From assembly GCA_030248195.1 (NCBI GenBank), contig JASAND010008729.1:1-64000 (forward strand): 64,000 nucleotides of DNA, in the 5' to 3' direction. The notes under the pieces were generated by a model. It was not told where the DNA came from and did not search any database. It saw only the letters and a list, made by a program, of their open reading frames with translations. The position numbers and the translations under genes were made by a program. The stretch comes from Trissonchulus latispiculum (Eukaryota; Nematoda; Enoplea; Enoplida; Ironidae). Positions 48,901-62,000 of this stretch are shown here, piece after piece. Positions within the stretch are counted from its first letter, which is position 1; the number at the start of each line of letters is the position of its first letter.

Positions 48901-49072
48901 CAGTACATAGTTGTATACTTACCGCAACGACTACATTAATGTCGTGTTTAAAATAGTTTTTAATTAAATAGATAGATATTATTGTAGCAAAGGACAGAAA
49001 AGAAAGCAGTAGAAATCGTCCGCTTCTCTTATACCATATGCCATTTTGGGTCATATATGAGATTACATGTAT
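42986..49072 (-). CDS. Type II membrane C-type lectin-like protein with furin-type site
   Basis: Five exons: 49072-48923, 46466-46388, 45779-45548, 43264-43115, 43043-42986 (TGA). All phases join into a 216-residue protein. The ATG is at 49054. Residues 14-31 (FLLLSFLSFATIISIYLI) form a signal anchor after a basic N-terminus. Residues 61-64 are RRKR, a furin-type site that could release the ectodomain. The lectin-like domain runs from C82 (CPSNWLKGDRACYIL) through NSSKADQLCHRLYGAHLPSF, the helix 2 region, to the QWNSSC segment; the last residue is Cys. WIGL, EPN and WND-type motifs are altered, so calcium-dependent sugar binding is doubtful. A TTTTGCAG acceptor-like site 18 bases before the ATG suggests spliced-leader addition. 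The last intron is only 71 bp. The gene end and fold call are firm; the ligand is unknown. Confidence 0.83.
43800..44360. other. GC-richer block with an ORF and no recognised family
   Basis: Less AT-rich than its surroundings and in the 2.3-kb intron of the lectin gene, on the opposite strand. A plus frame 44080-44346 has no motif. A GAAAG/GTAATC donor-like end is near 44340. It may be a 5' exon or an LTR piece; I cannot tell which. Confidence 0.25.
45053..45148. repeat. Fragment of hAT-like element related to 3631-4391
   Basis: The right end reverse-complemented reads TAGTGTTGTGCGTTGGCCGG, the same terminus as the element at 3631. GGCCGGCCAATG-type words lie inside. Lies in the lectin gene intron. 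Confidence 0.6.
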
Positions 49073-49388
49073 CTGCAAAAATTATATAATACAGTCAACT
49101 GTACAAAAACATTGCTACGTCAAAGAATCCTAGTTTTAATACTAACTTGCAAAAAAATTATATTTCTACTCTGACATAAACGTCAGCGAAACAGTTTTTT
49201 GGCTGCCTGAGATTTTCGTCAGATTTAAGCGACTGACTGACTGACTGAAAGGGCTGACTGAACGACTTGCCAGAAACGGCCGGTGTCGTATAATATTTTC
49301 CCCCCGTGATATTTTTCCCCCTATAGGGTATAATATTTTCCCCCAGTGATATTTTCCCCCCTTTCAGCTATAACCTTTTTCGTGTGTG

Positions 49389-51077
<1,689 letters not shown>

Positions 51078-51890
51078 TGTAAACAATATGTTTCCCCCCT
51101 CTAAATGAAACCCAGCCATGTGATGCAGCAAATTTAACAGGGTCAAAGCAGCAACTCTGTTGGAATGTTGGTAAGTTGCAAGTAAAATGCTGAAAACAAT
51201 TTTACAAGTTAATTTTAGTTATTATTTAATTGGTTAATTAATGCTAATTTGTATGTTAAAAAGAAATTATTTTTGCACTTGTTTTTAACACTGTTGAAAA
51301 ACTGTAAAAAACTTGTAATTTTTTATTAGTTTATTAGTAATTGTTTTGTTAATAATTTAATTTTGCAACTATTAATAACTGTAAAAATGGTTTTAAATTT
51401 TTTGCTTTTCTTATTGCTTGGAAATTAAATTTTTACAGTTTTTACGAGCTGTAAAATTTCGGATCTTTAACAGACTTTTTACAGTTTTTACAAAACTTTT
51501 GTAAAATCAGCAACGCTTTTTTAATATTTTAATGCATTTTTACAGCACTGTTTCTGATTTTTCACACTTAATGTTAGAAGACTTCTGACTATGTTGACTG
51601 GTATATAAATAGTCCTATTTCCGTTTTAGGAAAACAACCGATTTTAGATTGATTTGATAGTTTTGCATTGATTGGATATCTACGTTTTCCAGTAGAAACT
51701 TTGCTGTTTTGTTCTTTCATTTGCTGAATCTGGAGGTAATATCATTCTTTCGTTTGCTGGATCAGAGCAGTGTCGGTCTAATCTTGCTAAGTGGTCCCGT
51801 TGATAATTTTTGCGAAGCCCAATTCTTTTCAATACTGATTTTATTCTTGACAACATTGTCTTCATACCTCTTCAAACCCCTTTAACTTAC

Positions 51891-51963
51891 TGTTTGCACA
51901 TAATCAACCACAGACGGCACAGCCATGAAACCGAACGATTTCACAATGACTCCAATAAAATAA
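51891..51963 (-). CDS. Candidate membrane-segment exon, copy 1
   Basis: Acceptor TCTGTGTAG and donor GTAAGT frame FIGVIVKSFGFMAVPSVV followed by DYVQT. It resembles the exon at 52570-52637 (SAFMVLPSLGDYVKT). A hydrophobic helix ending in a Pro-Ser turn and Asp is reminiscent of a late helix of MFS-type transporters, but that is weak. Neighbouring exons were not found. Confidence 0.4.
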
Positions 51964-52359
51964 CTACACAGAAACAAGGAAAGAGACTTCAATTTGAAAT
52001 ATTCTGACTAAGAGATTGCGCAACAGGTGTGTTCTAAGTTTCCGAAGCTGATCTTTACGATACTACTGAATCTGTATTTCCCAAATAGATATTCTGATTG
52101 GAAATCAGTTCGCCATTGGGACAAACGCTGATCAGTTTATGCAAGCGTTCTCGATGTGACAGGAGGATTAGCAACTGGAAAAGTTGAAAACGCCCATTCG
52201 TGTTCTGACTGAACCAGGCAAACATGATATGATGTGATATGATGTGTTATACATGATAATGAGTAGGTGTATACATCCTATATAATATATATTTAGTGCT
52301 AAAAAGTTTTGCAGAATGTACCCGAAAACAGTGCAAAACTTGTTTGAATCGGTAGCCGG

Positions 52360-52505
52360 CCGGCCGGTTTGCATTACCCGCCCAATCGGCCGGGTAGAAA
52401 ACCAACACTACCTGGATGGATGCGCCCGGCCCGGCGTGCTCCGTGGGCCGGGCCAGTACGGGCCAGCCCGGACCGCCGGGCCAAATGCTCACCTCTAATA
52501 GACAG
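52360..52505. repeat. GGCCCGG-rich hAT-like fragment
   Basis: Reverse-complemented, the right end reads TAGAGGTGAGCATTTGGCCC, followed by dense GGCCCGGCCC words, which is typical of hAT MITE ends. It lies between the two similar exons at 51891 and 52570. Confidence 0.5.
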
Positions 52506-52569
52506 ACCCAATACTTGTGTTGTAAAATGAACACCATTGTCATTAACCTTTTAATTCATCTTCACTCAC

Positions 52570-52637
52570 CGTTTTAACATAATCACCCAAAGATGGGAGA
52601 ACCATGAATGCAGATTGCGCTAATCCAACAATACTTG
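52570..52637 (-). CDS. Candidate membrane-segment exon, copy 2
   Basis: Acceptor TTATTATTGTAG and donor GTGAGT frame SIVGLAQSAFMVLPSLG followed by DYVKT. It ends in phase 0 like the exon at 51891. The introns after both copies share GACAG(A/G)... GGATTAGCAA words (52160 and 52885), so a roughly 690-bp tandem duplication is likely. Confidence 0.4.
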
Positions 52638-52699
52638 CTACAATAATAACAATTGGAAAAATAAACAATGGAAAGATGTTTCATGGCATTCGGCCATAT

Positions 52700-54220
52700 T
52701 TGGTATCGTTGCACTAATGGCTTACATTTAAATTAGTTTGTTTCATAGTTACACTGTAGCGATAACTATGGCTTCCTAGGACAGTTTATTACTGAACCTT
52801 CGTTGCATCAAATGCTGACTTCTTTCAAAACCAGTTCATCCCTTAAGTAGGCACTGTTAATCACTTATGTCAAAGTCCTTGATTATGACAGAGGGATTAG
52901 CAAAGAGAGGGGGTTTAAAGTATCCATTTCCTGTTGCATAAAAGTAGACTAGAGACCAGCTTTAGCTAACAAAGGCAGATACCAGATTGATAGTTGCTTA
53001 TGAGTGTCTAATCCTTCTGGTTAAAAGCACTACATGCAATCCTACTGTTCTTTACATTAGCATTGCCACAAGGCTTACGTAAGGAAGAATTGGGCCAGAC
53101 CGTATTTTGCCGTGAATGAAGAATTTGTAACGGAATGACCAAGATACCACCATTAACACTCACAGATCACCACATCACGTCATAGTGTCAACCATACCTA
53201 TGCTTAGAAGGGTAGGGAAGGAAATTCGACTTCAGGAATTGAGTGAGTGAGAAAATTCATCAGGGGTTCTGTTTTGACCCGAATCCAACCAAATGGCCAA
53301 ACTTTCTGTTTATAGAAGCATTATGAACCTAGTCGCGTGGCTATCTCTGCAGAATCATTCTCAGTCTATTATTTTCTATTGTTTCTACTATCTATTTTCT
53401 ATTTCTACATCGTTTTCTATTTTCTATTAGTCTATTAGTTCATTAAGCGTTTATTTAAAGAGAAAATGGAAGAGAAAATCCTTCATGTAAATAGCTAAGA
53501 CATACCAAATGACCAATTTCCGTGCTCTTTAACATTTTGTGACCAGTCTTTGTGACCATTTTTAGGCGAAAATACCTATAAAAAAGTTTTAGGTTTTGGC
53601 CTTAGGCTCACAGAAGGTTGAAAAAAATCACCACAAAAGTACTGCACAAAGGGATATACCTCCACCTTTAACAAAGTTTTTCAGGATGAATACTAAAATC
53701 CCGTTTTGCAGTTTTTGTTACAATGAATCTCAATCCACATAGTGTGTTTCTGTTCTTGCTGCTGTTGCCATTAATACCAAACATTATAACCTGATAAACA
53801 AATGGTTGTTTAAGACACAAGCCAAAAGGACGTAGGCTTGCTTTAGCTGATCAAGTAAAACCTATGAATTGTTGTCGCCATTAACATCGACCGATCACTT
53901 AGTCTTGTGTAACGAAATGCTCCCATTGCATTTATACAGTTAGTACGTCTAAGTTCAAGTTTTTGTCATAGTCAGTTTGTCTCATGTTCTAATTTTTCAC
54001 TTTTCAAAAACAATTCTGTTTAAGTGTGCTACTTTTGTTTACTGCAATCAGGTAGTACGTATTTCGACTTGGTCAAAGGAGGGGGTTAGGACATATTTAA
54101 TTTGTCTGATTATTTCCCGAAAATTTAAAATTTGTCAAGTTATATCTATGGAAACCCTACATCATAAATGACTAATATCTTCTCTTTAATTTTGTTTAGC
54201 ACTTATTTAGTTAAATTGTA
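52700..54220. other. Region without recognisable gene
   Basis: AT-rich, with TATTTTCTATT runs near 53370-53430. Frames are short and carry no motifs. Confidence 0.4.
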
Positions 54221-54224
54221 CTCG

Positions 54225-54231
54225 TATAAAA
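54225..54231 (+). promoter_or_regulatory. TATA-like box upstream of the collagen gene
   Basis: TATAAAA about 240 bp before the ATG. In an AT-rich genome this could be chance. Confidence 0.25.
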
Positions 54232-54469
54232 TTTAACTACTGTGAAAAATAAACTAGAAACAGTTTCATATACACTATATTTGAAACCATTGAAAACAAA
54301 AACTATTTTAGTGTGATTGGGTACAAACTAGAAACTTTAAAAAAGTGAAATCTAGGCCGACCTTTGCTCTATTAAAGTGAAAGGGAGTTTCGATTGGTTT
54401 CAGTTTAGGTGTTGTTAGTTAACTTTGTACCCAGTTGTTGCACTGTTACAGTAAGTGTCAGCTTCAGCC

Positions 54470-56022
54470 ATGGAAGGGAAAGTTTTGCCGGAAGACGCGC
54501 GTCAAATGAAACGCGTGGCTTTCTTCGGCGTCGTCATCAGCACGATTTCTGTGGCCGTCTGCGTAATCTCCCTCCCCACAATCTACCGACACCTCCAGCA
54601 AGTGCAGTCGGAACTGGAAACGGAAATGGAGTTTTGTAAGGTAAAGATTTGTAAAGCAAAATAAATGATTGAAACCCGAAATTGCTATTTTAGTTTAAGT
54701 TTAAGATCTAAGAATGTTGGTTGCCTTATCACTTGTTATGAGGAATCTTATGAGCCGGCAGGAAACCAACCCGTCGTTGTAAGTTGGAACTAGCCCGCAG
54801 TTTTGATCATAGTGAGCGGTTTCTAATGCTGCAGTAATCTTTCTTAAATCAAACTATTTGTCAAGACTTGTCTACTTTCACGACCATAGGTTTCCCAACT
54901 TCAATGAAAAACAGTGGATCCACCAAGACCAAACACTGTGAACAAAGTGGATATAGTAGAGTGGACAAAGTTAGTAGTGGACAGAGTAGAGTAGATTAGA
55001 AAGTTCAATTTTTTTCAAAATACATCTCAGTTTTTGTTTTCAGACCAGATCCGGTGACCTGTTGCGCCGAGTTGGAAGTCTGCAGCTGGTTGAAAGTGCG
55101 AGCGGCGGTCGCCTGGTCAGACAGACGTATGGAACCAATGGAGGTGGTGGTGGAGGAGGAGGCGGGGGCAACGGCGGCGGCGGAGGCGGCAATGGTGGTG
55201 GTGGTGGTGGTGGATGTAAGTAATTGCTGATATAAATATAAATATTAATATAAATATAAATATAAAACTTGCGCGAAATAAATGGCACTTTTAACAAAAC
55301 CTTCAATCCATAATTTTGTTAAACTTTGTCAGTTTGAAAAATATTAGGAAATATGACTTGCGCTTCTGAATTGAACAGGCGTAAAATGAAAATGAAACGT
55401 CGATAATTTTGCCTTCAAAATTGTTGCTTTTTTGATTTAAGGCTGCACCTGTCATACTGGCCCAGGAGGTCCACCAGGACCACCTGGACCTCCCGGAAAC
55501 GACGGACGTCCAGGCGAGCCCGGAGCTCCGGGTGACGACGGAGACGACATGGAAGCGATGAATGGCGGTGGCTGCGATCTGGCCTGCCCGCCGGCAAAGG
55601 CCGGAAATAAGGGTGCCCCCGGACCCAAGGGCATGTTTGGAATGCACGGCAGGCCCGGTGAACACGGAAAGCCCACCGTTGGACCTCCAGGTCCACCCGG
55701 TCCCAAAGGTCCACCTGGAAAGGACGGTGTGCCCGGACCGCCTGGCCCGGCCGGCGCACCTGGCGGTATGTCCATTGGCGGTCCAGGATCCAGTGGACCG
55801 GCTGGGCCCGCAGGAAATGCAGGAGCTGATGGTCCTCCCGGACCACCCGGCGCTCCTGGTCCGGCTCCCGTGCCCGGACCACCTGGCCCGCCGGGTGACG
55901 CCGGAACGCCAGGACAACCTGGTGAACCTGGTACCCAGGGTATTCAAGGACCACCTGGCCCACAGGGTGACCCAGGCTCCTGTGACCATTGTCCACCTGC
56001 TCGCACCTCTCCTGGATATTAA
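54470..56022 (+). CDS. Nematode cuticle collagen
   Basis: Three exons, 54470-54640, 55044-55215 and 55442-56022, encode 307 residues, typical of the family. It is a secreted structural protein of the cuticle. Exon 1 is the nematode cuticle-collagen N-terminal domain ([19 protein letters not shown] with a membrane segment near residues 16-38). RLVR at 80-83 is the subtilisin-like processing site of homology block A. A Gly/Asn-rich spacer (residues 88-113) is unusually pure in glycine. Cys pairs (CCTC, residues 115-118) precede Gly-X-Y repeats that are broken once by a non-helical Cys-containing stretch ([15 protein letters not shown]). The end is [13 protein letters not shown], a known terminal motif. 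The ATG is two bases after a CTTCAG acceptor-like site. Antisense and +1-frame ORFs here are shadows. Confidence 0.97.
55139..55214 (+). repeat. GGN triplet repeat in collagen exon 2
   Basis: Nearly continuous GGN/AAY triplets encode the polyglycine spacer. It is prone to length change. Confidence 0.9.
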
Positions 56023-56193
56023 GAAGAAGTTTTGGAAAACGTGAACTAAAACCTACCCTACGAAAATTCTCCAGAAATGTTGCTATTACTGTTGGAAATA
56101 TTAGTTCTGTTTTTGGTTTCTTCTCCAAATTGTTTCAAAAGCTAGTATTTTGTGACTTCACACTGAACTACTTTTGCAAAACATTAAAATCAC

Positions 56194-56199
56194 AATAAA
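56194..56199 (+). terminator. Polyadenylation signal of the collagen gene
   Basis: AATAAA 172 bp after the collagen stop codon. Confidence 0.6.
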
Positions 56200-56229
56200 T
56201 CTTCGTCGTCAAATAGTTTGTAAATTATT

Positions 56230-58900
56230 TAGGTAGGCTACAGAATAACTGTTCTTGGAAGAGATATATATGTTGTGCTCGTTGAACTGAAGCCTTCAGG
56301 CAACGAGTTAAGGCAAAACATCTCTACCTTCTTTATTACACCAATTAATAAAAGTTGCAGCATAACAGTAAACCTGTGAAGGTCGCCCACTCCATAACGA
56401 TATACGCTGGCTAAGGACAGTCTGCTACACGAGATTGCAGCAAACGCAAAAATTTCAATTTGTTTGCCGAAGCTTCGCCCCGCAAACAAAAATTACATGC
56501 TGGAAAAATTTTAAATTAAAAAAGTTATTGGGGATCTAGAAGGAGCTTAGCTTGCATCCCCTCCCCTGACCCCTGTGTTTAAAGTTCTGCTCCATTTACT
56601 GTATCACAGGACTCATAAGTTGGTGTCAGTTCAGTGAAATTTCGTTTTCTTTTGAAATTTGAGAAATTTGAATTTTTCGACAAATAAATAAAACTTTTTA
56701 ATTACAAGGAAGGTGACAACCTGAAGGTGGAATTTCGGTAGTCGTATATTACTTTTAGCGAACAGTTAGAGTTTTCTCACAACTTTCTAAATTCCTGCAC
56801 TGTGCACCTAAAAACAATCTCTTGTAAAAAATCTTATTGCATTTTAACAGTAATGTCTTCGGGCAAACGGTTTGACAGTTTTTTCGAAAGACAAAAATGC
56901 CTTAGTAAATCTTTTTAATGGAATCCAGAGTATATGCGTTAAGATGGGTTATTAAAAATTCAATACCAGTTTTAAGATTCAGTCAGCAATGCAGTCAAAA
57001 ACGTTTTTTATAAACAAACACGAAACCAGAAATGCGATCCGAATTTTACTAAATTTGGAGCGAATTTGCAATGCTATTAGACCAGTTACTGAAAGACAAC
57101 AGTTGATAAAAACAAACATTGAAACTTGGATAAAACGTTCATCGGTGGATGATGAATAATAATTCTGTTAATTCTGGATGACAAAAACTTTTTAGAATTC
57201 TCAGTTTTTGGTACTGGTAAACAGAAGTAGGTCACGCATAATTCTACTAAAGAACGAGCAATTCCAAGTATCGATGTACATAATGAACATTGCTCCCGGA
57301 GAGACTCGAACCTTACAAAATTTTTACTGTGATGTAAATATGACACGGAATATATACTTAATAAATGTATGGAAATTGACTGAGCATATTCCGCAAGTTG
57401 TAGTCTCATCGCGAAGATCGAATTAGTTTGAACAAGACTACATAATACATAAGAGTATATGTGACAAGTGTCATAAGCTATGAATTACAAGCCTGCTACA
57501 TCCTCTACACGCTATCGGCTGACCCCCTACCTAAATCAGGCCCCCCTGGACCACGCCCTTGTCTATGTACGTGGTCCAAACGGGGGATCGGGGTTAGTGT
57601 TACTATACTTACATGTTCAACTTGACGGGGGCCCAATTTATGCAGCGGGTATAAGCTTGTATGGTTTCCACATCAGTGTTCAAAACATACAAACACGAGC
57701 CCGACCCCCCGTTTGGTCCCCGTACATGTACAGGGGCGGGGTGTGGGGGTCTGAGCTAGGTAGGGGGCCAGCCGATAGCGTGCAGAATATGTAACAGGCT
57801 TATAATGCGTAGTGTATGAGGCTTGTCATATTCTTGTGTAACATGTACTCTTGGCTCTACCAAGAATATGTGAGGAACCGCCAGTTCTTCACTTTCCATC
57901 CTGATGTCAAAACGCATAATTTCCTCTCCCCCTCTCTTTCCTAGGTCCTGGTTTCAAGGGTACACAGTGCCTGGCGCCTGGCGTCTTGGGCTTGTCCTCG
58001 GTGTCTTCTTGGTCCACCAGCCCATGGTAAAAGCTCTGCAACTGGATTTGTGAAAAGATGTCATTTGTACGTAAATGTTGCGCAAAACCTTAAGATTGCA
58101 TACAACCACACCTAATCCCTTTGATGAATACTAGCATACTTATCATAGTTATCATACAGACATGGTTGTGCTTGCCATTGGATTTAATTTTGGAAATGTC
58201 CTTGAATAGCAAAAGAAAGCGAAACTAATAATTGTGAGCTGATGAATTGAGTTGAATCAAACCATCAGTCGCTATCCAGAGGTTGCTGCCAGCATGCCAA
58301 TAATGGTTAGCCTTGGACTAGCCGCCCAATCAAACGCAGGGTATGCTGCGCTGCTTGCTACTACTGGTCTGACTGCACAATTGCAGTTTCCAGCGGCAAC
58401 ATTGCGCATGTGAATTTCATCACGGATTTCAGGCATTTAACAAAGTGCAGTGTTGTAACGAAAACTATGGACAGTCTTCAAAGAGGTGGAACAATGCGCT
58501 AATTAAAAGATACTGTTGTATTCAAAGAAACTGGCTGATTAAAACTGACAGATTTGGCTCCAAATTTGAGCTGCCAATTTTAGATCATAGCTACCTGTTT
58601 TACTGACGTCACCACGTCAGGCAGCAACTCAACATGAGCACCTGTCTACGTAAAGCAGGATTCGTATAACAGCACTCTAAGATCTAGGTATGGTTAACAC
58701 CGGCAACAATGGTATGGCAACGGATTCTTACGTAGCACAACAGTCACTCCTAACGGAACTGGGATGATCAAGTTTAATGAAGAATGTTAATCATTACAGT
58801 TTAACAAAATCTGGTTAATTCTAAATTAATAGGATCTGATGACAAACTGCTGTTGATAAAAAATAACAGGTAGACAGGAAACTTCATCTGACACCGGCTT
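56230..58900. other. Intergenic region, one small inverted-repeat element, no gene seen
   Basis: Between collagen and the modular gene. Short frames without motifs. The only clear structure is the inverted-repeat element at 57489-57801. Confidence 0.5.
57489..57801. mobile_element. MITE with about 105-bp terminal inverted repeats
   Basis: Left AAGCCTGCTACAT and right (reverse complement) AAGCCTGTTACAT. The arms share CACGCTATCGGCTG, CCCCCTACCTA and GGTCCAAACGGGGG/GGACCAAACGGGGG. The 313-bp element has no true coding capacity. Confidence 0.75.
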
Positions 58901-58911
58901 TTAATCACCAA

Positions 58912-58919
58912 TATATAAA
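58912..58919 (+). promoter_or_regulatory. TATA box of the modular secreted-protein gene
   Basis: TATATAAA 118 bp before the ATG at 59037. No acceptor-like site lies right before the ATG, so this gene may use its own 5' end. Confidence 0.45.
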
Positions 58920-59036
58920 TACTGTTTTGTACGGTCGTAATTCATTACTTTACTTTCGAACGAGTTTACGAATTTTTGTCCCATTTTGTGGGTAGCGAAC
59001 ACACACACGACTTATTGCCAATTACGTTGAAGAATC

Positions 59037-62000
59037 ATGCGTCTCTTGTGGATAGCCCTTTTGGTGGTATGCGCCATAGTGGTCATTGAGGGGTCGGGCA
59101 TGGGCGGCGGATCAAAGGGAGGGGATAAAGGCGATGGAAGTGGGGAAGGTAGTGGAAAGGACAAAAGCAAAGACAAGGGCAGCAAAGAAAAAGGAAGCAA
59201 AGAGAAAGGAAGCAAAGAAAAGGACAGCAAAGAAAAGGGGAGCAAGGGCAGCGGCAGCGGCAGCGGCGAAGGAAACAATGGGAAAGGAAAAGGTCATGGA
59301 AAAGGAAAAGGAAGCGGAAGTGGAAGTGGAAGTGGAGAAGGGAGTGGAGAAGGAAGCGGGAGTGGAAGTGGGAGCGGAAGTGGAGAGAGTGGTGAAAACA
59401 AAGTTTTGACCTGCACCTGCAGCTCGGTGCTGGAGGAAAGCGAGAAGGAGTCCAGCTCCCTGGAGAAACAGATCGTCAAACAGTTGAAAATTAAGAAAAC
59501 TGAAATTATTTCCATCACCATTATTTCCAGTAAGACATCGTTTTGTCGACAGCTCGATTTATGTGCTAATCGCTTGAAAAACAAGTTTCAAACACTTTTA
59601 ATGGGCTTCCTTAGCTAAAACTGGTCGCTGAATGTTCCGTTACAACGGAACTGTGGCCCTATTTTTCCGGCTGATTTTTAATCCGTGGAATCTGGTAGAG
59701 TTAATCTTTGAAGAAATAGGACCTGTGACGTCACTGGAGACTATTTTTAGGCAGTTCTTTCCAACTGGAATGCACCTCATCCGCTGCAGAAAAGTTTGAA
59801 GAGGAAGTCACATCTCTGGAATTGGTTAGCATCAGCAAGCAGGAAATATCCATTACCAAAATCACAAGTAAGACTGATTAGCTGTTGCTCATGTCAACTG
59901 CTTAACGCGACCAGCGGAAGTGGTGTATCAAGTCCACCCCCACGGCCGCTGTCCCTTGTTGGAACGAAGCCAACCGACCGCCTCATTTTTGAACATTATT
60001 AAATTCGTGTTGAGGATATCGCTGCGCCGGCTATATCTATACGTGCTTTCGCCAATTCTTTTCTCTACATCATTTAGGTATTATATAGCACAAAGTTTTT
60101 CTTCTGGGACCTATATGGATCAGTAAACTTTGGCCGTAAACTTTGTTTAAGAGCTTCTATGTTTTCAGCTGATCACTATATTCAAGTCCCTATGCGGTTT
60201 TTCAGCCAAATAAAGCGTTATTTGTTTCAGTCGAAGTCTCCATCACCATTGTTTCATGCAGCATCACGGGTGGAGAGCTCGAGGAGTCTAAGAAGGAAGA
60301 AAGCAACATAGAGAAAGCTATTACAAAAAGCACTGAAATTTCCAAGAAGGATATACAGCAGATTGTAATCTTGTCATGTAAGCTTACAACCGGCTATTTA
60401 CAATTTACAATCTCTACTACTACAATACGACACTTTCTTGTAATTACGGTGCTCCAACGGATACGACCGTTCAAGGCATGTGCAGGAGGCAGTGTTTGGG
60501 AACATGGTGGACACTGGACAGACAACGGCAAAATCTCTCTAATGCTACTCCCTATGGCGACAAAACGACAGCTACAATTAAAACATAACGTGATAAGAAT
60601 GTGTCAATTGCAAAAAGATTTGCTATATTTGGGTTTAAGAATGTGTCAATTGCAAAAAGATTTGCTATATTTGGGTTTTAAAATTAGATCAGTAAAAACT
60701 GCAAATCAGCATCAGTTGAGTAGTATCACACCAAACGTAGACTATACAAGTGGTCATCATTGTCATCCCTTTCCCTTATGCATTTGCGAAGGCTGAAATT
60801 TCTGTGGTCTTTATTATTTACATCACCTAGGACCCCTTTTTGAAAAGCAGAGTGGAGTGGAGTAGAGTACGATTACCCCGTTTAACTCGCCTAAGCTTGA
60901 CTTTTCCTCTTTTAACACTTTAACTTATTTAAATTTGTTTAAGTACGTCTTGAGAAGACCCTTAGAAAGATGATGTGCCTGCCTGCCAGTACAAAATAAA
61001 TTTTCTGCATTTACCATTCAAGCGCGAAACACTCCAATCTAACCAGAAGCAGAACCTTCAATTCAATGTTTTCAAAGTATGTATGGCAGAAAACTAGACG
61101 AGTTGTCGAACAGTTTGACTGCACTGAGCATATGTGGCTTGGTATTAACTTATTTTATGTTTTTATTGTTTTATATCTATATCTTCTGTTTAGCAACGAG
61201 GTTTGAAATTAGATTCTCCAGCCAAAGCAGCTTGACAATTTTCCAAGAATCATTTTCCTCTGTTACGATTGTAACTGTGAGCGGGCAAGAGTGTTCCATT
61301 TCCAGTGTCAGCGAAGGCAAGACTTTAAGATGTTAATGTATTATATATTTAGTAAGCCTCAGCTAGTGGCGTTTTATCCTATCTATTAGTTCATTAGCTA
61401 GCTATGACAGAATAACAACGATGTTGCAACTGTAGTATACGATGTTGCATTGCCAATAGTTGTAATGTGCAGCTTAAAAATAAGTTAAAATGTACCTATT
61501 CGTGAACTGATGTGCATGTTTGTCTATGCTCTGCGAAAAAAGCAACCAAGCTCTGCACTGCAGTACAGCTTCAAATCTCAAGGTGCACATAAAAGCTATG
61601 GCTTGTTCTACGTTAATATTGCTATTACTCTTTGTAGAAAAGGAAAGCTCGGTACAGTCCGAATGCTCCATCGAAGGCGCTACACTGGAGCAGTCCAAAA
61701 AAGAGGAAAAGAAGATTATCTCGTCAATTACCAAGTCAACGTCCATCAAAAAGTCGGAAATACAAGAAGTCATTATCACATCTTGTAAGTTTTGAAGGTT
61801 TAATTGCAGTTAAGAATTTCCTCACCTTCAATATTGTGCAAGAAAAATTTATTATGATGTACGATAGCTATTTAAAATTGCAAGGAGTATCTCAGAATCT
61901 CCAATAGTTCTGTTCACTGGGCGATTTGTGTATCTTTCCCGTCTTAGCAGCTTACCAAGCTCAAAAGCCGGATGTTGTTGCGGTAGATCATTTCCGAATA

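Noticed and set aside
48923..49072. The TM-containing exon as TM1 of DEG/ENaC paralog 2
   Set aside because: It lacks the His-Gly motif, and its phase-0 end fits the stem exon of the lectin gene exactly.
51680..51885. Continuation of the 51891 exon by a 21-bp intron into a RYEDNVVKNK frame
   Set aside because: An intron of 21 bp is far below nematode minima. The frame may be chance or decayed.
55040..56128. Long antisense and +1-frame ORFs over the collagen gene, some Gly/Pro-rich
   Set aside because: They are shadows of the GGN/CCN codon pattern. The plus frame has the domain order, splice sites and terminal motif.
59086..59409. Alternative-frame Lys/Glu-rich ORF in the first exon of the modular gene
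   Set aside because: It is a shadow of the GSK/GSGE codon repeats; the signal peptide and splice phase support the other frame.
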